Source of the DNA: Echinometra lucunter
Taxonomy: Eukaryota > Echinodermata > Echinoidea > Camarodonta > Echinometridae
NCBI GenBank assembly: GCA_029962745.1
Contig: CM057162.1
Span: 9,893,574 to 9,957,573 of the forward strand
Length of the DNA stretch: 64,000 nt
Direction of reading: 5' to 3'
Notes under the pieces: model-generated
Databases searched by the model: none
The model's input: the letters and a program-made list of their open reading frames with translations, nothing else
Told to the model about the DNA's origin: nothing
Position numbers and translations under genes: made by a program
Shown: positions 59,463 to 64,000 of the stretch, in pieces
Numbering within the stretch: the first letter of the stretch is position 1
Layout: each line of letters starts with the position of its first letter

Positions 59463-59756
59463 CCCAATTGTCCTGAAGATATCATTTGGTTCTTTGGTCA
59501 GCCAGTAATTGTAGAGTGCGTCGTTTGTGGCCTTGCTGTCGATGGAAGCTAAATTTCCCCCAGGGAATCTCTGGCAGATTGCATTGGCGTTGGTCCAGGT
59601 GTCCAAGTCTGGATGTGATGTGGGTAGGTCCTTGGAGAACAGAAAGCAGGAGCCCTCGATGCCGGGCACCTTCGCCCATGGAGACGAGCAAGAGCTGCAG
59701 CAGACTCTGGCGATTATGACAGCCGAGCACAGGGCCAGGAGAGTACAGCGAAACAT
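59463..59756 (-). CDS. Secreted C-type lectin, first coding exon (signal peptide and N-terminal half of CTLD)
   Basis: The exon runs from ATG at 59754-59756 to the donor gtgagt (59457-59462), giving 98 codons in phase 0. MFRCTLLALCSAVIIARVCC is a signal peptide. The CTLD then starts as CSSPWAKVPGIEGSCFLFS, then TWTNANAICQRFPGGNLASI and a DSKATNDALYNYW helix, the classic first half with W..A...C and G.LASI. I chose the ATG at 59756 because the signal peptide begins there and no acceptor is needed. With the exon at 58467-58679 it makes a 168-residue single-domain lectin, the usual size for small secreted invertebrate lectins, which often act in innate recognition. Confidence 0.9.
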
Positions 59757-60058
59757 TCTGGTGATGATGATTAGTGCTGGTGAATGTTGGACTATTACTA
59801 GCAACAGTCTTACTGCAGAGTGAGTGCAGGATAGTGCCGGGTGAGGATCAGTTAATATTGCTAGATGAGCATGAGAATTATGTTTCTGATATTCTAGAGG
59901 AGCGATGCTCAGTCGATTACTATGACGTAGGACGTAAATTATTGGTAAATCTGCTGGTAGAAAACCAAGATTTAGGGTTAGCGTCAAGTTTCGGGGAGGA
60001 GTAGGAGTCGCCTCGATCCCCCAATGGAGGAAAAATGTGTCCGGATAATTGCTCTTCC
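59757..60058 (-). promoter_or_regulatory. Presumed 5' UTR and promoter of the lectin
   Basis: About 300 bases between the lectin ATG and a MITE. No TATA box is confidently seen. Assigned by position only. Confidence 0.3.
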
Positions 60059-60407
60059 TACACACCAAGAAAAAAGGTTTGTTTTTGCACCCTGTAAATG
60101 CAACACTGGGAGCTCCTTTGTGGATGCAACTTTGTACCCTAAGAAGCTTTTTGCACCTTAAAGGGTGCAGAGTGGAACCCTTCAAATAGGGAAGGTGCAA
60201 ATTTGCATCCTTTTGAATGAAAAAATATCTGTACCCTTAAAGGTGCAAAGTTGCACCTTTTAGGGTGCAAACGGGCATTCCCAGGTGCAAACAAGAACAG
60301 AAAGGTGCATTTTGCACCTTTTTCATGTCGGGTGCAAGATTGCACCAAGAAGGTGCTGTCAGTGTTGCATTTAGGGTGCAATTTTGAACCTTTTTTTCTT
60401 AGTGTGT
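60059..60407. mobile_element. GCACCC-repeat foldback element, copy 4
   Basis: Begins cacaccaagaaaaaaggttt and ends aacctttttttcttagtgtg. Internal taaatgcaacactgggagct is mirrored by cagtgttgcatttagggtgc. It lies about 300 bases upstream of the lectin start. Confidence 0.8.
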
Positions 60408-61963
60408 GTGTGTGGCTGTGTGCCCATCCGAGTAGACTCGGATGCATTTACAGACCTGGTGTTAATCGACCACTCAAACTAAAGTTATATTCAACCGGTC
60501 CTTCTGCCACACAACCACAGGCCGTCGAGCCTTCGGGGAACTTCATCAAGCTTCCTCATCTCCTCCAGTTCTTAGCATGTCATTTGGGGCGGATGGGATA
60601 ATCAGTGTACTCAGATCACTTTCCACACATCATGTCATAAATTAGATCGGTCTTTTTGAGAAAGAAAGTTTGTCCTATTCTTCATTCGAGGGTCTAGTGC
60701 TTCATTTTTGTGTTACAGTGTCGCCGTTAAGTGTCCTGAAATACTGTAACGTGAGCATGGTGAGAGGAGACTTCATGGTAGTCATGGTAGTACTGAAAGT
60801 GTCATCCTATAGCATTTCAGTGATAAGAGGGCTGAATTGATTTTTTATGATTAAAAAATCTATGTATCAGTAAGATTTGTGAAAAGTAAGATGAATCTTG
60901 CCAACTTGTCAATGGATATCTTCCACTCCACTCTAAAGCCAAATAAAAAGAAAATTTGATGCCGAAGAGGCCAATCATTATATATTGCAGGCAATGTCAA
61001 TCACAGCGCTTAGATTAGTGAAATTTAATATGCAGAGCCCAATTCAGTGTCGAAACCAGGGGGTGTTTCATAAAGTTGTTGGTAAAGATTACAGTCTCGT
61101 TCATCAAGAGTTGTTCCTTTTCTTTCCTGACGAGCAAAATATAAAGATTTACGATTTATTCACAATGTCTGAAAAAAAAAAGCAAATCATTTTCATGATG
61201 TCACGGCGATGCCCCTGAGAAGGTTAATTTCAATCCTGTTCCCAATACCTGGAAAGTTATGTGGTTTTTTTTTCAAAAACTTCAAATAACATGAAAGGTC
61301 ATGAAAAAAAAATTGTCATTATCATGAAAAATTATGGAAATATTGGCGGGTTCGGTGACTAGTATTCTTAAAGTGGCCATAACAAAAGAGTATCCATCTG
61401 ATCATGGAAAAGGGCAAAAGTAAGTCATGGAATATCATGGAATCTGGTTTCCTATATAGTTTCTGTAGGAGTCCTGGGTTGTTTTGATTGTTGTTGTTGT
61501 TGTTGTTGTTTTGTTTTTGTTTTGTTGTTATTAAGAAGATATACTGTACCAGATTTCAATTTTCAAAAATTGAAATTAAGACGACAGAACTTTCTTCTGC
61601 ACAAGAGTCGCTTCTTGTAAACACAGCATAAAGACAACCTTTCTATCAAAAAATATTTTAAGAGAGAGAGAGAGAGAGAGAATGCGTACTTACCTTGAAA
61701 AAGCCAATTCCTCTGCCTCATCAGAAATTATATGAAACTTCTTTCCTTCATCTTCCGAATTTATACACGCCTATCCTGATTTTCCTTCTTTTTTTGTCTG
61801 CTTGGGTTTTTTTTTTTTCATTACAAAAATTTAAGCAGCAAACATTTACTGAAAGCAGATACATACATGGGGAGTGGAAAAATTATTTTTATGATATCAC
61901 AATTTTTCCATTGTCATGCGAAACCTCTATCACCCTCCCTCTTTTTTAACCATTTTTATCTCC

Positions 61964-61995
<32 letters not shown>

Positions 61996-62283
61996 TTTGG
62001 TGTGATGGGGCGACAAGAAAAAACGATTTTGTTTATTTTTGTGGAAAGCATAACATTTTTGTCGGGTATTAACACGTGTTGACTTATCGGTTATCAAATG
62101 AATGCTGAAATCGTTCTGGCAGCATATGTTAATATGACGTATAATTTTACTTAGTAAATCTAAAGCAAATATGATAGATAAGCTTGGTAGCATATTCCTT
62201 TTCAAATATAAAGCATTTTTTATATATAAAAAGAGGAAAGGGTTTGGTAGCATATTGCCTGTTACATTATGAATAGTGTTATA
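60408..62283. other. Intergenic, no gene confirmed
   Basis: Contains (GTT)n at about 61488-61512, (GA)n at 61662-61681 and a T run of about 26 bases at 61974-61999. A short open stretch at 60452-60601 is discussed under rejected items. Confidence 0.5.
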
Positions 62284-62292
62284 TTATATGCA

Positions 62293-62447
62293 GGGCCGTA
62301 CGCAGGAGGGCCAAGAATACGTAAAATGTTCAAAGAAACAAGAAAGCGAGGGAGCAGAGCGAGGGAGCAGAGCGACCGAGCTGGTCATGAGGGCGCTTTT
62401 GCATATGGGCAACTGCCCCCCCCCCCCCCCGCTGCGTACGGCCATGT
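62293..62447. mobile_element. Short MITE with GGCCGTACGCAG ends
   Basis: Left cagggccgtacgcagg, right gctgcgtacggccatg. The interior has two tandem gagcgagggagcagagc units and a poly-C run (62417-62431). Confidence 0.65.
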
Positions 62448-63324
62448 ATATATCAGATAAAGTGAAAGAGAGGTGCTGGTTTGGTAGCATATTGTCTTAA
62501 CCCTTTAGCTACTAGAATCGGGTGGCCCCTGTATTAAGTCTATGGCAAAGAGAGAAAACAGTAATCAGTGGGTTAAGTTGTTGATTTATTGAGACATTCA
62601 GCTCTGTGAAAAGCCATCTATTACATTATTCATACCTTATCTCCATGAAGTGTATATGAATTTGCCTGTAGAAAATATTATATGATCCTTAACATTACGT
62701 CGAACACTAGTTTTACATGTATTTGAATTTTCAAATGATGTCAACCGAAGTTCCCCCTTTTTTCAAAATTTTCATTTTTAAGTAATCGGCGTCACCTAGG
62801 TCTGGGGATGGACAAGCGAACATAATCACTGTAATCCTCGTGTCTATATATACCGGTACTCCCGATGTAAATAACTGAGATATGCAGGTGTACCACAACA
62901 CCGAGGCTTTCCCCTACTCTTCTTCGAATGGTGAATTTGAATCTTGGCGTGCAAAGGTAATGACTCTCCTCTGCACGGGGCCTCCACTTAACTTTCTATC
63001 CGAGGGAAGGAGTATTTTTCCACAGCCTGCGTCTATATGAAACAAACAGGGGAGGGGCACATCAACACACAACGCATGACTTCAGTTGTCCGCTCGGAGT
63101 GGACTCTAACCCAATGATCTTTGGTTCGACAAGCAGAGGCTCTACACAAGCGCAAGCCAACTCCCCTTTTTTTCGGCATACCATATGCACCGAGGGGCTA
63201 AGAAATAAAGTTGATTTTCTAACTCTGAGGTAACTGGTTTACAGTACAGTACAGTACATGTACAGTGCCACCGGAGATAATGATTTTACCAGGTGCTTTT
63301 GAAATGAGCGAATGTATTTTTTAT
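62448..63324. other. Intergenic, no gene seen
   Basis: AT-rich. A small cagtacagtacagtacatgtacagt repeat, in about 5-base units, lies at 63242-63266. Confidence 0.55.
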
Positions 63325-64000
63325 CTAAACACGAAACAAAAAATAAGTTCCCCCTAAAACAATATCTGTGTAATTTTTCAATCAGAAAACCTTTGAGGAA
63401 ACCTGAATACAGAGGCATGTAGCTACACTTCTCAGCTACATTTCATGTAAAATTCAGGGCAAATCCTTCAATAACGCTTTAGTGAACATGCCCTGAATGC
63501 AAAATGGTCACTTTTTAAAGTTCGCAAGCCTCATGTCATAACTTTGATTCAGTGATATCGGAACAAATTCAAATTTTCAGCATTAGAAGACATGCAACAT
63601 AAATTTTATGTGCTTCCCAACATATCAAATGACTGGAGTGAGCATTACGTGAAAACTGCAAAAATTGCAGTTTTGACTTTTTTCGCGTGGTAAATTTGAT
63701 CTAATGCGAAGGAATTCATGTTGTGGAAGGGTGTTTGCGACTTTTGCAAACGATACCTATTAATTCATGGTTGAATGAACGCATAATGAAAACAAAATAT
63801 CACTATGTTAAACTTCTGAAGTAAGTATTGCTTTATTTTTGTGCACTAAAATCATAATATGAATAACATTTTTAGTGCGTTTATCTGATCGGTGTACATG
63901 TATTTTCATGGAAAGTTCACGCTTCAATGAGCCTGTGGGACTGGAAAATTAAAAGCTCTTTTTTCACTTCACTTGCTTACTGGTTACGTATCACAAGTCT
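63325..64000 (+). mobile_element. 1.47-kb foldback family, copy 4 (runs off the window)
   Basis: Begins taaacacgaaacaaaaaata and follows the left half of 50409-51875 to the window end, with landmarks gaggcatgtagctacacttc and caacatatcaaatgactgg. Confidence 0.85.

Noticed and set aside
59757..60200. N-terminal extension of the lectin frame upstream of 59756
   Set aside because: The frame stays open by chance through a MITE and lacks a signal. The Met at 59756 starts a standard signal peptide.
60452..60601. Short open stretch with GPSATQPQAVEPSGNF
   Set aside because: It looks protein-like and may be a retroelement relic, but it has no recognised family and no supported boundaries. The upstream part of the frame is GCACCC repeat.

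Overview
This is an animal nuclear-genome window, AT-rich by eye. It shows spliced genes with GT-AG introns, very low gene density, dozens of palindromic MITE/foldback elements, tRNA-derived SINEs, a Penelope-like retroelement remnant, and long microsatellites and homopolymer C/G runs. Three recognisable loci (an NXPE-family esterase, a secreted C-type lectin and an immunoglobulin-domain receptor), together with the repeat style, suggest a marine invertebrate. An echinoderm-like or other invertebrate deuterostome is the best guess, but no diagnostic marker fixes the phylum.

Layout. (1) 1-6.4 kb, + strand: the 3' part of an NXPE gene (neurexophilin and PC-esterase family), with exons at 668-904, 2427-2593 and about 4506-5332, then a 3' UTR with a polyA signal near 6335. 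The 5' exons lie outside the window or are not recognisable. (2) 6.4-11.6 kb: intergenic, with a 1.65-kb hAT-type element (7553-9207, 8-bp target-site duplication) and a mariner-type MITE (9653-10164). (3) 11.67-50.2 kb, + strand: one large gene, or a gene pair, for a type I membrane protein. Two alternative signal-peptide exons (11670-11739 and 15367-15424) can join in phase to an Ig V-like exon (32377-32712), a Thr/Pro-rich stalk exon (37755-37835), a transmembrane exon (42891-43013), a short cytoplasmic exon (44413-44500) and a 229-codon terminal exon (49520-50207). The terminal exon resembles the AID/APOBEC cytidine-deaminase fold but has substituted catalytic residues. All splice phases agree and the join is open for 461 or 457 residues. 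(4) Within this gene, 26.0-30.2 kb and 30.2-38.4 kb are tandem duplicates of one genomic unit (pre-Ig intron, Ig, stalk). The first unit has lost the Ig exon, and its stalk exon has a destroyed splice acceptor. (5) 50.4-58.4 kb: foldback and MITE elements, including a 1.47-kb palindromic family with four copies in the window, a second mariner-type MITE and a TTAA-flanked MITE. (6) 58.47-59.76 kb, - strand: a two-exon secreted C-type lectin of 168 residues. (7) 59.8-64 kb: intergenic repeats, ending in a copy of the 1.47-kb foldback that runs off the window.

The Ig receptor and the lectin are both plausible immune-recognition molecules, and the NXPE protein is a predicted secreted or luminal esterase. 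No operon-like coupling is expected. The most interesting candidate system is the Ig-stalk-TM receptor whose cytoplasmic domain looks like a degenerate AID/APOBEC-type deaminase, sitting in a locus with recent tandem duplication and exon decay. Exon calls rest on reading frames, splice sites and family patterns read by eye; no database search was run.
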